64,000 nucleotides of DNA from Gracilimonas amylolytica. Lineage in GTDB: Bacteria > Bacteroidota > Rhodothermia > Balneolales > Balneolaceae. The stretch lies in the NCBI RefSeq assembly GCF_002911695.1, contig NZ_PQBS01000010.1:269034-333033 (forward strand). The letters are read 5' to 3'. Shown in pieces: positions 8,622-18,440 of this stretch. The translations under genes were made by a program, and so were the position numbers. Position 1 is the first letter of the stretch. Every line of letters begins with the position of its first letter. Under the pieces are notes generated by a model, which saw only the letters and a program-made list of their open reading frames with translations, ran no database searches and had not been told where the DNA came from.

Positions 8622-11554
8622 TGAAGTTATTTAAGGCTGCAGTTCTGACTGCTCTACTCCTGTTTCCATCCCTGGTGTTCTCTCAACTGTATGTGCCACT
8701 GACCGTTAACCGCCCCGGTGGACTTGACTGGCAAGAGATAAAAACCGCCCATTTCCGGATCATCTTTCCGAATGGAGAAGATTCACTGGCTTACAGGTCG
8801 GCGGCCATCCTTGAAAGTCATTATGCCAAAACCTCAGAACTGACAGGCGGTACGCTGAAAAACTTTCCGGTCATACTGAATAATTATAACGATCTCTCAA
8901 ATGGGTATGTAACCTCCATAAATTTCCGGTCAGAGATCGAACTGCCATCTATCAGAGGTAAAGGTATGAATCCCCAATCGGGGGATTGGCTTGAAACGGT
9001 GCTGCCCCACGAACTGATCCATGCGGCTCACTTTAATGTTCAGATGCCCTTAAAGGAAAAGAAGGTCAGTTTTTCAAATCTAATCAGTCTTTTCTCTCCT
9101 GACCTGGCCAGAACCATTCATGGCTTTCCGCCTTACGGTTTACACGAGGGGCTGGCAGTATATTATGAAACGGAGTCCGTGGCTCCCATGGGTGGACGGG
9201 GAAACTATACCTTTACCATGAACCGGTTCAACTCCAATTTTGCCGGCCCGAACCGGTGGAATATGGGACAGACTCTTATTCCCTCAGATTATTCCCAACC
9301 TTTTAATCGTCACTATATCTCGGGATATGCCTTTGTGGACTGGATGCAAAACAAGTATGGAGAGGAAGTCACTAAAAACGCGATCCGATATCACTACCAT
9401 AACTTCTTTTTAGGATATGGATTTGCCCTACGCATGAAAACCGGAGCGTGGCCGGGTGAACTATATGATATGTATGAAGCCGACATTGAAGCTGAAGAAG
9501 AACAGCGTATTTCCGGCATCTCCTTAAATACCACTGAACGGTCACAAATCATAGATACGCCTTTCAAGGGTGAAGAAACCCACGCCCCCAAATGGATCGA
9601 TGATCAGTCGTTTCTTTTTTACGGGTCTTATTACAATGGACGCGTAGGATTTTATCGATTTGATCTAAGCACCGGAAAATTTAAACTATTAAAAGAAACA
9701 TTTGGAGTATCCGATTACAATTTTGAGATCGAGGACAGCAGCTTGTTTTACAGCAGCTATCAAAGAGACCCGTTATACCCCCGAACATACATTTCAGATA
9801 TCAATAAGCTTGATCTGTCATCTCGAAAAACTCAAAAACTCACTACAAATAAACGAACCTTCGCTCCCACTTCAAATGGTGAAATAACACTCGCTCTTCA
9901 AACTGATGGTACCAACGGACGAATCGTACAGATCACAGATAACAAAGAAACCCGGGTTATCAAAGAGTTCACGAATGCCAATCCCATAAGCCTGGAATTC
10001 AATCCTAATGATCCTGATCAGCTGGCAGTCATCGTTAACAGAAGAGGTGTTCAGGCATTATGGATCACGTCCCTTAACTCTCTTTCCGGTGACCTGGAAA
10101 ATGCTCCAACCCTCGCCTTTAAAGATGCCTCGGTTCATGACCCCGAGTGGCACCCCACCGAGAACAAACTCATGTTCACACTGGATGGAGCGCCGGCCAT
10201 GAACATCTTTGAGTATGATCTCGATAGTGACCGTATCATTCAGCTTACCAGTTCTTTATTTAATGCTTTTGAAGGCAGTTACTCCCCCGACGGTGATCGT
10301 ATCGCCTATATCATTCAGCAGGATAGTGAACGAAAATTGGCTTTATTAGACCGAAAGGACTTCTACAGTCAACCCTTATCCCAATCAAAATTACTGACCG
10401 GTTCAGAACTTAATAGCGAGCTGAACCGGCCGCTTTTGGGAAGTGAGATCATGGATGAGATCAAAACCATCGAAAAATCACCCTACCGGGGTAACCTTAA
10501 CTGGCTCAAACCGAGGTCTGTATTACCATCCTATGAAGAAAAATCCGGAACCCCTCAGGTTGGTGCGATCATATCGAGCATTGACCCGCTTTCCTCTCAG
10601 GCATACTCGGTTGAAGTATCGGGTATCCAAAACCGGATCTGGTATGATGCTACTTATATGAATAAAACCTTTTATCCGGGATTTGAACTCTCAGCTTACA
10701 GCGACCCCAATTTCTTTGTAGCCCGAGACCCCAACACGACGGAGCTCTTTTCCCTGATGAGACAAGATAGAGGCTTTGGACTTACCCTTCCCTTTAACTA
10801 TGCCTTCCGGGGAGACACCAGATTCAGCTCACTCAGTTTTTATCCATCCATCAATGCTGAACAATTCAAGTATTATGATCTGAGCGCCAATTCACTCTCC
10901 GATTTTTCTACCCGGTACAGTGCCGAAGTCTTTACACAATTAAGTTTGGGTATTCTAAATCTTTCAAGAGATATCCAGCCTTCGTCCGGTATTTCCTTTT
11001 TTTGGATCTATGAAAAAACCTTGAATGAACCGACAGCCGTGATCCAATTTCCCGGAGGACCGGCAAACCGTGTTTTTACAGACCAGTGGTCGGCTTACTA
11101 TGGGGCTTTTGGTTTTGTATCCCCATTAAGACGTTGGAATCAATCCCTAAGAATGGATCTTCAGTTTTTACAACAAAGTGATGCACCCATTTACAGCAAC
11201 GATACCATTGTACCGCTCGGTTTTGATGATGAGGAGTTCCCTAATTTTGACCTGACCTCCGGAGAAGGCTATAATCACATTGGCCGGTTCAGTACACGCT
11301 ACACCATTCCACTTTTTTACCCTGATAATGGTGGGCTCACGGTTCCTTTTTATCTTAGCAGCATCTATTTAACTGCTTTCTCTCATACACTGACTGATAT
11401 GGAATCATCAGACCTGCTTGATGACAGCCGCAGTATTTTCGGTGGCGGACTTCATCTGCAATTTAAAGTCTCGAACGTCCTGTTCGACCTTGGTGTTGGG
11501 CTGGCATATGAACCAACCAGAAATCGCACACAATTTATCTTTGGGCAGTTTTAA
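8618..11554 (+). CDS. Large secreted gluzincin-like metalloprotease with beta-propeller and C-terminal barrel
   Basis: A 978-residue protein with a signal peptide (to about residue 23, LVFSQ). The first third resembles a peptidase MA-like gluzincin: HELIH at residues 131-135 gives the two zinc His and the catalytic Glu, and the third ligand is probably in HEGLAVYYE near 178-186. Residues about 310-620 contain repeated TolB/PD40-like blades (for example NPNDPDQLAVIVNRRG, YSPDGDRIAYII). The last third (about 650-978) is rich in alternating strands and ends in phenylalanine, consistent with an outer-membrane beta-barrel. It overlaps the PAQR gene and abuts the DUF2911 gene with no gap. Family members are often annotated as WD40-like or TolB-like; substrates are unknown. 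Confidence 0.78.
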   Translation: MMKLFKAAVLTALLLFPSLVFSQLYVPLTVNRPGGLDWQEIKTAHFRIIFPNGEDSLAYRSAAILESHYAKTSELTGGTLKNFPVILNNYNDLSNGYVTSINFRSEIELPSIRGKGMNPQSGDWLETVLPHELIHAAHFNVQMPLKEKKVSFSNLISLFSPDLARTIHGFPPYGLHEGLAVYYETESVAPMGGRGNYTFTMNRFNSNFAGPNRWNMGQTLIPSDYSQPFNRHYISGYAFVDWMQNKYGEEVTKNAIRYHYHNFFLGYGFALRMKTGAWPGELYDMYEADIEAEEEQRISGISLNTTERSQIIDTPFKGEETHAPKWIDDQSFLFYGSYYNGRVGFYRFDLSTGKFKLLKETFGVSDYNFEIEDSSLFYSSYQRDPLYPRTYISDINKLDLSSRKTQKLTTNKRTFAPTSNGEITLALQTDGTNGRIVQITDNKETRVIKEFTNANPISLEFNPNDPDQLAVIVNRRGVQALWITSLNSLSGDLENAPTLAFKDASVHDPEWHPTENKLMFTLDGAPAMNIFEYDLDSDRIIQLTSSLFNAFEGSYSPDGDRIAYIIQQDSERKLALLDRKDFYSQPLSQSKLLTGSELNSELNRPLLGSEIMDEIKTIEKSPYRGNLNWLKPRSVLPSYEEKSGTPQVGAIISSIDPLSSQAYSVEVSGIQNRIWYDATYMNKTFYPGFELSAYSDPNFFVARDPNTTELFSLMRQDRGFGLTLPFNYAFRGDTRFSSLSFYPSINAEQFKYYDLSANSLSDFSTRYSAEVFTQLSLGILNLSRDIQPSSGISFFWIYEKTLNEPTAVIQFPGGPANRVFTDQWSAYYGAFGFVSPLRRWNQSLRMDLQFLQQSDAPIYSNDTIVPLGFDDEEFPNFDLTSGEGYNHIGRFSTRYTIPLFYPDNGGLTVPFYLSSIYLTAFSHTLTDMESSDLLDDSRSIFGGGLHLQFKVSNVLFDLGVGLAYEPTRNRTQFIFGQF

Positions 11555-12130
11555 ATGGACCGATCATACCACATATATTTTCTTGGTACTCTGACCATAC
11601 TTATAACATTGGTTTTGTTTAATGGGTGTGGAAATGGAAATACCGAAAATAATGGGCCTTCTGTTGAAACCAGAAAGAGTCCTATTGCCATTGCCTCCAT
11701 CAAAAGTAACAGTACCTATATTAAAGTGGTTTATGGGCAGCCATATCGTAAGGGAAGAACTATTTTTGGGGATCTTGAACCATGGGGACAGGTCTGGAGA
11801 ACCGGGGCCAATGAAGCCACTGAAATGACCATTACAGATACAATTCTGATGGGGGATGAAGCCATTTCTCCCGGGACTTATGCCCTGTTAACTATTCCTG
11901 AACCGGACTCATTCACAGTTATTTTGAATCACGAACTTGGTCAATGGGGGGCTTTCAATTATAATCCTGAAAGAGATTATAAGCGTATGAAATTCCCGGT
12001 TACTGATCTGGATGAACCTGTTGAAGCCTTTACCTTCGAATTTTCTAAGGCAGAATATAGCATGACCACTATGTCACTAAAATGGGGATTGGTTCAGGTT
12101 GATGTCCCCACTCGATTATATGGAGAGTAA
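11555..12130 (+). CDS. DUF2911 lipoprotein
   Basis: A 191-residue protein with a lipoprotein signal (lipobox LFNGC, Cys at about residue 25). The rest matches the DUF2911 pattern common in Bacteroidota: YGQPYRKGRTIFGDLEPWGQVWRTGANEATE followed by a compact beta-rich domain. Its function is unknown. It begins at the base after the stop of the 978-residue metalloprotease and is followed by a terminator, making it the last gene of the PAQR-protease-DUF2911 operon. Confidence 0.88.
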   Translation: MDRSYHIYFLGTLTILITLVLFNGCGNGNTENNGPSVETRKSPIAIASIKSNSTYIKVVYGQPYRKGRTIFGDLEPWGQVWRTGANEATEMTITDTILMGDEAISPGTYALLTIPEPDSFTVILNHELGQWGAFNYNPERDYKRMKFPVTDLDEPVEAFTFEFSKAEYSMTTMSLKWGLVQVDVPTRLYGE

Positions 12131-12147
12131 ATTTTAGGTCATAAAAA

Positions 12148-12171
12148 AAGGCAATGATCTCTCATTGCCTT
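12148..12171. terminator. Rho-independent terminator between convergent genes
   Basis: A perfect 10-bp stem, AAGGCAATGA with TCATTGCCTT, around a TCTC loop. The left flank is an A-tract that becomes a T-tract on the minus strand; the right flank is only moderately T-rich. It probably serves the minus-strand barrel gene best. Confidence 0.75.
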
Positions 12172-12197
12172 CCAATTAAAATAATGTATCAGAGTTT

Positions 12198-12788
12198 TTA
12201 GAAATTAATGCCTACGGCCAGAGCAAACGCTCCGTTCTTCTCACCATCAGCATAGGCATCTTCAAACACGTCGGTTAGACCGGCTGTATATCTCAATTCG
12301 AAATTAAGTTTTGACACCTGCAAACCTGCCCCAACAACTACGCCGAAATCAGAGTTTTTGAAAACTTCATCGGCATCTACTGCAAAGCCGGCATCTTCAA
12401 GTTCAGAATTGATCGTAAAGCCGGCATATGGACCAAAAAATACTTCCGGTTTAATATTCACCCCTGGTGCACCAAAACCAAACTTGGCTAATACCGGTAT
12501 CTGAATATAATCGACTGATAATTTCCCATCAGTACCCTCAGCATTGGCTCCGTATTGGGCGTACAGAAGTTCGGGCTGAATTGCAGCAGGAGAACCCGGG
12601 ATATTAATATTGGCATACACACCACCTAAAAAACCGGCTTTATATTCGACTCCATCTGCATTGTTGAAGGTTGAGTAATTAAGGCCGGCTTTTACTCCGA
12701 ATTTAGGTAACACCTGTGCCTGAGCCGTTGCGCTGAACAGAAGTATAATCCCTGTTACTAAACTTAATATGGTAATCTTGTTTTTCAT
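12198..12788 (-). CDS. Outer-membrane beta-barrel protein (PorT/OmpW-like fold)
   Basis: A 196-residue protein with a signal peptide (to about residue 25, AQAQ). It has the repeated glycine/aromatic strand pattern of small outer-membrane barrels, beginning FGVKAGLNYSTF and ending ALAVGINF with a terminal phenylalanine, which is the beta-signal for BAM assembly. It resembles the porin-family barrels widespread in Bacteroidota. A specific function cannot be assigned. It sits alone between two minus-strand neighbours and a terminator. Confidence 0.82.
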   Translation of the reverse strand: MKNKITILSLVTGIILLFSATAQAQVLPKFGVKAGLNYSTFNNADGVEYKAGFLGGVYANINIPGSPAAIQPELLYAQYGANAEGTDGKLSVDYIQIPVLAKFGFGAPGVNIKPEVFFGPYAGFTINSELEDAGFAVDADEVFKNSDFGVVVGAGLQVSKLNFELRYTAGLTDVFEDAYADGEKNGAFALAVGINF

Positions 12789-12917
12789 TTTGTCCCTTGT
12801 TTTTATTCATATTTAGTCTTCGTACCGAAGCCCTGTAGATACATCAGATCATTTTAATGAATTTAGCACCTATTCACAACGTTAACGATCTGCCCTTGTA
12901 CTACCTTCAGAGTGCTC

Positions 12918-15731
12918 TTAAGTTCCTAAATAGTCCTTCAAAAACCGACCTGTGTGGCTTTTCTCCATTTTCATGATCTCTTCAGGAGTCCCTTCAGCTA
13001 TCACCTGCCCGCCTCCAAAACCACCTTCCGGACCAAGGTCTATCACCCAGTCAGCACATTTTATGATATCCAGATTGTGTTCTATGATGATCACTGAATG
13101 TCCCTGTTCTACCAGTTCATTGAACGAATCCAGAAGCTTGGCTACATCTTCAAAATGAAGACCCGTTGTAGGTTCATCAAAGAAGTAGAGGGTGTGGTCA
13201 GTAGATGTTTTAGAAAGGAACCGGGCTAATTTTACCCGCTGAGCCTCCCCACCTGATAAAGTGGTGGCACTTTGCCCAAGTTGAAGATATCCAAGTCCTA
13301 CGTCTTCTAATGGCTGTAGTTTATTCACAATGGTGGTTTCATCCACAAAGAAGTCTATGGCCTCTGAAACCGGCATTTCAAGCACGTTGTGAATATTCTT
13401 GCCACGGTATTTCACATTCAATACATCTTTTCTGAACCGTGTCCCGTTACACACTTCACACGTCAGTTCTATATCAGCCATGAATTGCATTTCTATGCGC
13501 TGCACCCCTTCTCCCTGACAATTTTCGCACCGACCGCCGGGTACATTGAATGAAAAATGCCCGGGTGTATACCCCATAATCTTTGCCTGTTTGGTGTTTG
13601 CAAACAGATCTCGAATCCCATCAAATGCTTTGGTGTAGGTGGCAGGGTTTGATCGTGATGACCTGCCGATAGGACTTTGATCCACCATTTCCACGCCATG
13701 AATAGAAGACATTCCTGACAGGTCAGAAAATCGCCCCACTTTATCATTATAGGATCCGACGTGCTTTTGAATACCGGCATACAACGTGTCGTGAACCAGG
13801 GTTGATTTACCTGATCCTGAAACTCCTGTCACAACGGTCATCATCCCCAGAGGGAATTCAACATCAATATTTTTGAGGTTATGCTCTGATGCCCCAACCA
13901 GTGATATCGATTTACCATTACCTTTTCTTCGCTTTTTGGGAACCGGGATCTCCTTTCTTCCACTTAGGAATTTACCGGTCAATGTATCAGACTTGACCAG
14001 CTCATTAACCGGGCCCTGAAAAACGACTTCGCCACCATGAATACCGGCAAACGGACCAATATCGATCACGTTGTCAGCTGCCTTGATCATTTCAGGGTCA
14101 TGTTCAACTACCAGAACCGTATTACCAATATCCCGAAGTGATTCCAGTATCTTGATCAGCCTGTCATTATCCCGGGGGTGTAAACCAATGGTCGGTTCAT
14201 CCAACACATATAAACTTCCAATCAGGGAACTTCCCAGTGCATTAGCCAGGCTGATTCTCTGCGATTCCCCTCCGCTAAGTGTATTCGCAAGCCGATCCAG
14301 CGTCAAATAATCGAGCCCTACCTCATCCAGATACTTCAACCGCTTTCTGATCTCATACAAGATCTGTCCTGCAACGCCCTCTTCGAATTCGGTAAGCTTT
14401 AGTTCATCAAAATATTCCCGCGCGTGACCGATGGTAAGTTCTGACACCTCCCCAATGTGAAGGTCACCGACCTTAACATACAATGCATCCTTACGCACCC
14501 GATACCCCTCACATTCCGGACATCGGCTGTACCCACGATATCGGGAATACAACACCCGCATATGGACTTTGTACGATTGATTTTTAATTTCATCAAAGAA
14601 CTTCCAGATTCCAATGTATTCATCCTTTCCCTTCCAGATGATGTCTTTCACCTCTTTTGGCAATTCTGCATAGGGGGTATCTATGGATATTTTCTCACGG
14701 GCACACACTTTGATCAGATCCCTCAAATGCATACTGAATTTTTGAGAGGTAAAAGGAGCTATGGCTCCATTTCGGATCGTTTTCTGATGATCCGGGATCA
14801 CCAGGTCTTCATCAATTCCTGCTACTTTTCCAAAACCCTCACACTTGTCACAGGCACCAAATGGGTTGTTGAATGAGAACATTTGAGGCGTTGGCTCGTG
14901 AAATTCCATACCATCCAGCTCAAATCGCTCACTGAATGGCAACTCTTCCCCGTTACGCATTTTGATGGAACATCGACCGGCTCCCTCCTGAAAAGCCGTC
15001 TCCAGAGAGTCTGCAATTCGCGTTCTGGTGGCCTCATCCTCTTTTAACACCAATCTGTCGATCAGAACCCGGTGTTTATCTGCTTTGAATTTTTTGGGAT
15101 CGATGGCATCTGTGGTCAGATCAACTATGCTTTCATCATCGATGTTAAGTAAGCGGGTCAACCCTTTCTCCTTCAACACCTTTAATTCCTCCTCCAGCTT
15201 TTTCTTGTCGTGATGAGGTATGGGGTGAACCACATAAAACCGACTGCCTTCCTCCTGAGTTGCATATAGCTTTTCAATAGCGGTCCTTGGCGAATCTTTT
15301 CTGACCTGTTCACCGGAAATAGGTGAGATCGTCCTTCCAATTCGGGCAAATAAAAGCCTCACATAATCATAGATCTCTGTGGTAGTACCGACTGTTGACC
15401 TTGGGTTGCTGGAAGTCGTTTTCTGTTGAATTGCCATGGCCGGTGAAATACCCTGCATGAAATCCACATCCGGTTTATCCATGCGTTCCAGAAACTGGCG
15501 GGCATAACTGGAAAGGCTCTCTACATAACGACGCTGCCCTTCGGCATAGATCGTATCAAAAGCGAGACTGGACTTACCGGAACCGGACACACCTGTAACC
15601 ACGGTCAGTTTACTGCGCGGGATCTCAACATCAATATCTTTCAGATTATGAGTCCGGGCACCCTTTATAATAATGGGGCGTTCTTCTTCCTGCTTTTTTG
15701 CTTCTTTAGAGGCCGTTTTTGTATTAGACAT
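12918..15731 (-). CDS. uvrA: UvrA, excinuclease ABC subunit A
   Basis: At 937 residues this is normal length for UvrA, the damage-recognition ATPase of nucleotide excision repair. Both ABC modules are visible: Walker [13 protein letters not shown] near residue 50 and [13 protein letters not shown] near 640, and signature motifs [16 protein letters not shown] and [15 protein letters not shown]. Two zinc modules are present, CDKCEGFG with CPECEGYR in the first half and CENCQGEG with CEVCNGTRF in the second. It recruits UvrB, whose gene lies elsewhere in this window. It appears monocistronic. Confidence 0.98.
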   Translation of the reverse strand: MSNTKTASKEAKKQEEERPIIIKGARTHNLKDIDVEIPRSKLTVVTGVSGSGKSSLAFDTIYAEGQRRYVESLSSYARQFLERMDKPDVDFMQGISPAMAIQQKTTSSNPRSTVGTTTEIYDYVRLLFARIGRTISPISGEQVRKDSPRTAIEKLYATQEEGSRFYVVHPIPHHDKKKLEEELKVLKEKGLTRLLNIDDESIVDLTTDAIDPKKFKADKHRVLIDRLVLKEDEATRTRIADSLETAFQEGAGRCSIKMRNGEELPFSERFELDGMEFHEPTPQMFSFNNPFGACDKCEGFGKVAGIDEDLVIPDHQKTIRNGAIAPFTSQKFSMHLRDLIKVCAREKISIDTPYAELPKEVKDIIWKGKDEYIGIWKFFDEIKNQSYKVHMRVLYSRYRGYSRCPECEGYRVRKDALYVKVGDLHIGEVSELTIGHAREYFDELKLTEFEEGVAGQILYEIRKRLKYLDEVGLDYLTLDRLANTLSGGESQRISLANALGSSLIGSLYVLDEPTIGLHPRDNDRLIKILESLRDIGNTVLVVEHDPEMIKAADNVIDIGPFAGIHGGEVVFQGPVNELVKSDTLTGKFLSGRKEIPVPKKRRKGNGKSISLVGASEHNLKNIDVEFPLGMMTVVTGVSGSGKSTLVHDTLYAGIQKHVGSYNDKVGRFSDLSGMSSIHGVEMVDQSPIGRSSRSNPATYTKAFDGIRDLFANTKQAKIMGYTPGHFSFNVPGGRCENCQGEGVQRIEMQFMADIELTCEVCNGTRFRKDVLNVKYRGKNIHNVLEMPVSEAIDFFVDETTIVNKLQPLEDVGLGYLQLGQSATTLSGGEAQRVKLARFLSKTSTDHTLYFFDEPTTGLHFEDVAKLLDSFNELVEQGHSVIIIEHNLDIIKCADWVIDLGPEGGFGGGQVIAEGTPEEIMKMEKSHTGRFLKDYLGT

Positions 15732-15879
15732 GTATGATCTTTCCTGAATTTATCGAACCTTGAATATAAGGATTTACCGGCGGCAAACCGACATAAGGTT
15801 CCAACAAAAAATCTGTCAGGAGCTATCCAAATAGATGGATTTATTTATAAATGATAACCGGCAAGATGTAAAACAAAAA

Positions 15880-15900
15880 AGCCGGACACTTGGCCCGGCT
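15880..15900 (-). terminator. Rho-independent terminator after the DUF4097 gene
   Basis: Read on the minus strand, AGCCGG and CCGGCT form a 6-bp GC-rich stem around a 9-base loop, followed by a run of six T. It lies 34 bases beyond the stop of the DUF4097-family gene and before uvrA. Confidence 0.75.
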
Positions 15901-15933
15901 CCTCTGCTTCATCTTAACCTGTACCTGTTCTGA

Positions 15934-16902
15934 CTACAAGTATTCTATACGAACGGACCCACCGCTGGTCTTTGCTTCAATTTGGGTGCCACCGCCATTA
16001 AAGTCACCTACAATTCGGTCTCTTTCGGCCCTTCCGTTAAAATTGATCAGCTCGGCATACACCCGGTTTGCATCAAGATCAAGGTCGTATCCATTCTCCT
16101 GAGGCACCTTAATTCTGATGCTTCCTCCACTGGTTCTAAGCACTATCTTTTCTGCAGGACTTACAACTTCAGCCTCAATGGAACCGCCACTGGTTCTGGC
16201 TTCCACATTACCGGCTACCTGCTCCAGGTTAATGCTTCCACCGGAAGTTCTCACATCCAGGTTTCCTGTCAGGTATTTGACCCGGATCGTGCCTCCACTG
16301 GTGTTAGCTTCTACATCGCCCTGAGCATCGGTTATATTGATGCTTCCGCCGGATGTACGTAATACCATATCTCCATTTATGCCTTCAACACTTACGCTTC
16401 CACCACTGGTTCTCAGTTCTTGTGTTCCGGTCAGGTTTGTTGCAGATACACTGCCTCCGGAAGTTCTGAGACGCGTACGTGTATCATTCGGGGTATACAC
16501 GATAAAGGAAATCGAATACGAGTTTCTGTTGATCCAGTTATTACCCTTTCGTTCAGCTACTGCTGTTATTGTATTTCCACTTTGGGATATATCGATCTCA
16601 TAATCACTTAGGTCTGCTTTGCCCGGATCGATGTATCGGCCTCTTTTTCGTACATACATTTCAACTTTGACTTCATCATCATTGGATCCGATCGCCTTGA
16701 TGCTGCCACCGGCCGTTTGTACTTGCAGGCTTACATCGCCGGATACATTGAATTCCTCCACCCTGTAAACATCATTTGATGACTGAGCCAGTCCGGTTTG
16801 AACAGCCAGTAATAACAACGCGCCTACGATCAGCCATGAAACGGTCAGGCTCCATATAAATCTTTTTTCTCCACTCATAATTTTATCCATTTGATTGAAC
16901 AT
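15934..16902 (-). CDS. DUF4097-family beta-repeat envelope protein
   Basis: A 322-residue protein with an N-terminal hydrophobic segment (about residues 15-38, ending GLAQ) acting as a signal peptide or anchor. The mature part contains nine imperfect repeats built on TSGGS: one QTAGGSI, then RTSGGSV/RTSGGSI copies, one NTSGGTI, and a final KTSGGSV. The spacing of about 18-30 residues gives the stacked beta-helix typical of DUF4097 (putative adhesin/head GIN relatives). Function is unknown; relatives are often near stress or anti-sigma genes, but none is here. The nucleotide repeats are not identical, so this is protein-level repetition. Internal ATGs at 16890 and 16878 are alternative starts. 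It is divergent from proline dehydrogenase. Confidence 0.8.
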   Translation of the reverse strand: MFNQMDKIMSGEKRFIWSLTVSWLIVGALLLLAVQTGLAQSSNDVYRVEEFNVSGDVSLQVQTAGGSIKAIGSNDDEVKVEMYVRKRGRYIDPGKADLSDYEIDISQSGNTITAVAERKGNNWINRNSYSISFIVYTPNDTRTRLRTSGGSVSATNLTGTQELRTSGGSVSVEGINGDMVLRTSGGSINITDAQGDVEANTSGGTIRVKYLTGNLDVRTSGGSINLEQVAGNVEARTSGGSIEAEVVSPAEKIVLRTSGGSIRIKVPQENGYDLDLDANRVYAELINFNGRAERDRIVGDFNGGGTQIEAKTSGGSVRIEYL

Positions 16903-17001
16903 GTGCTTGTTACACGAATTTTTTTTTAGATAGTTACACTATCTGTACTGATTGAGTCTGTAATATTGTTTAACTTTTTCGCCTAACCATTTTGGAGTTT
17001 T

Positions 17002-17853
17002 ATGAAGTTACCTTTCATTTTTGCAAAACGATTTGTTGCCGGTGAGTCCTTTACCGAGTCGATACCTAAAGCCAAAGAGCTGAATAAAAAAGACCTGAAA
17101 CTGACTCTCGACCTTTTGGGCGAGAATGTGAAAGACAAGCAAACTGCCACCGAAACGGTTGATAACTATATAAAGCTTTTGGATGGCATCAAGGAGCACG
17201 GTCTGGACAGCAGCATATCCATTAAGATCACGATGATGGGATTGGATATCGATGAAGATTTCTGCCGCGAAAATCTATTTCGGTTGCTGGATGTGGCCCA
17301 AAAGCACGATCAGTTCGTTCGGATCGATATGGAGGGTTCAGATTATACTCAGATCACTCTCGATATCTTTCAGGAAGCCTTTGAGAAATATGGAAAACAC
17401 GTGGGCACGGTCATTCAGTCTATGTTATTGAGAAGCAATAACGATATTAAAACCCTGGCTGAGTTAGGAGCAGACATTCGTTTAGTGAAAGGAGCTTACA
17501 AAGAGCCCTCTGAGATCGCCTTGCAGAACATGCCAGATATTAGGGAAGCTTTCAAGGATCAGGCCAAAGTGCTTCTGGAGAAAACAAAATTTCCACGATT
17601 CGGCACTCACGATGATGAACTCATAGATTGGCTAAAAGCTTATTCGGCTCAAAACAACATTCCCAAGGACCGTTTCGAGTTTCAAATGCTTTATGGGCTT
17701 CGGGAAGACACCATGGTACAGTTGACCGATGAAGGTTTCAAAACCCGGATCTATGTTCCTTTTGGCACGGATTGGCTTCCTTACTTTACCCGTCGCTTGG
17801 CTGAACGAAAGGAAAATATCTGGTTTGTATTAAGCACCATGTTCAAGAGTTAG
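17002..17853 (+). CDS. Proline dehydrogenase
   Basis: A 283-residue FAD-dependent TIM barrel of the short bacterial type, oxidising L-proline to pyrroline-5-carboxylate. The family landmarks are visible: the SISIKITMMGLDIDEDF strand, FVRIDMEGSDYTQ near residues 110-122, RLVKGAYKEP near 160 and RFEFQMLYGL near 220, and RIYVPFGTDWLPYFTRRLAE near the C-terminus with the substrate-binding RR pair. The second enzyme of the pathway, P5C dehydrogenase, is not in the window. It stands alone with divergent and downstream gaps. Confidence 0.9.
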   Translation: MKLPFIFAKRFVAGESFTESIPKAKELNKKDLKLTLDLLGENVKDKQTATETVDNYIKLLDGIKEHGLDSSISIKITMMGLDIDEDFCRENLFRLLDVAQKHDQFVRIDMEGSDYTQITLDIFQEAFEKYGKHVGTVIQSMLLRSNNDIKTLAELGADIRLVKGAYKEPSEIALQNMPDIREAFKDQAKVLLEKTKFPRFGTHDDELIDWLKAYSAQNNIPKDRFEFQMLYGLREDTMVQLTDEGFKTRIYVPFGTDWLPYFTRRLAERKENIWFVLSTMFKS

Positions 17854-17941
17854 TTTGGGGTTTTGATGTACGGGTGTTAAAGGCACTGTTATTTCAATAC
17901 CGCAATCCCTCCGCACAAAATACCTCAACTTACATGAGTAC

Positions 17942-18322
17942 ATGAGTATATTTTTAGATCCTCAGCTTCACCGGTATCTCATCGGCTCCTTATTTGTCAT
18001 CGCCGGAGTATTACACTTTCTAAAGCCCGATCTTTTTATGAGGATCATGCCGAATTATCTGCCCTGGCATAAACCCCTGGTGCTGGTGAGCGGGTTTTTC
18101 GAAATAACCGGCGGGATTGGATTAATGATCCCTGCTCTACAGTCCTATGCCTCCTGGGGTTTAATATTATTGCTCCTTTCTGTACTCCCCGCCAACATTG
18201 AGATGTTCAGGAAATACCATAAACGACAAGGCTTCACATTTTTTGTTTGGGCACTTCTGCTTCGGTTACCCTTACAATTTGTTTTGATCTGGTGGGTTTA
18301 TTGGGCGGGATCAGTGAGTTAA
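17942..18322 (+). CDS. DoxX-family small membrane protein
   Basis: A 126-residue protein with about four transmembrane helices. The pattern IAGVLHFLKPDLFMRIMPNYLP followed by SGFFEITGGIGLMIP is the DoxX/DoxX-like hallmark. Its role is unknown in most bacteria, though homologues are linked to thiosulfate:quinone oxidoreductase or redox stress. The start at 17942 is chosen because the ATG eight bases upstream reaches a stop after three codons. Confidence 0.8.
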   Translation: MSIFLDPQLHRYLIGSLFVIAGVLHFLKPDLFMRIMPNYLPWHKPLVLVSGFFEITGGIGLMIPALQSYASWGLILLLLSVLPANIEMFRKYHKRQGFTFFVWALLLRLPLQFVLIWWVYWAGSVS

Positions 18323-18440
18323 TTATGAAATGAAGTAACCTGAATTGGTTCATTTACCTTGAGCTTGTTAGAAGTTCTACTTCCATTCGATCCGTTTTCC
18401 TAACTTACATAACCCATTTCATCAAAACACTCCTTAACTA

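Noticed and set aside
16118..16611. Overlapping plus-strand frames with repeated PPLVL text
   Set aside because: These are mirror images of the RTSGGS repeats of the DUF4097 protein on the other strand.
15934..16902. Possible CRISPR or satellite DNA because of regular repetition
   Set aside because: The repeats are coding, vary at the DNA level, and have unequal spacing; there are no spacers.
17002..17853. Fused bifunctional PutA
   Set aside because: At 283 residues only the proline dehydrogenase part is present; no P5C dehydrogenase domain follows.
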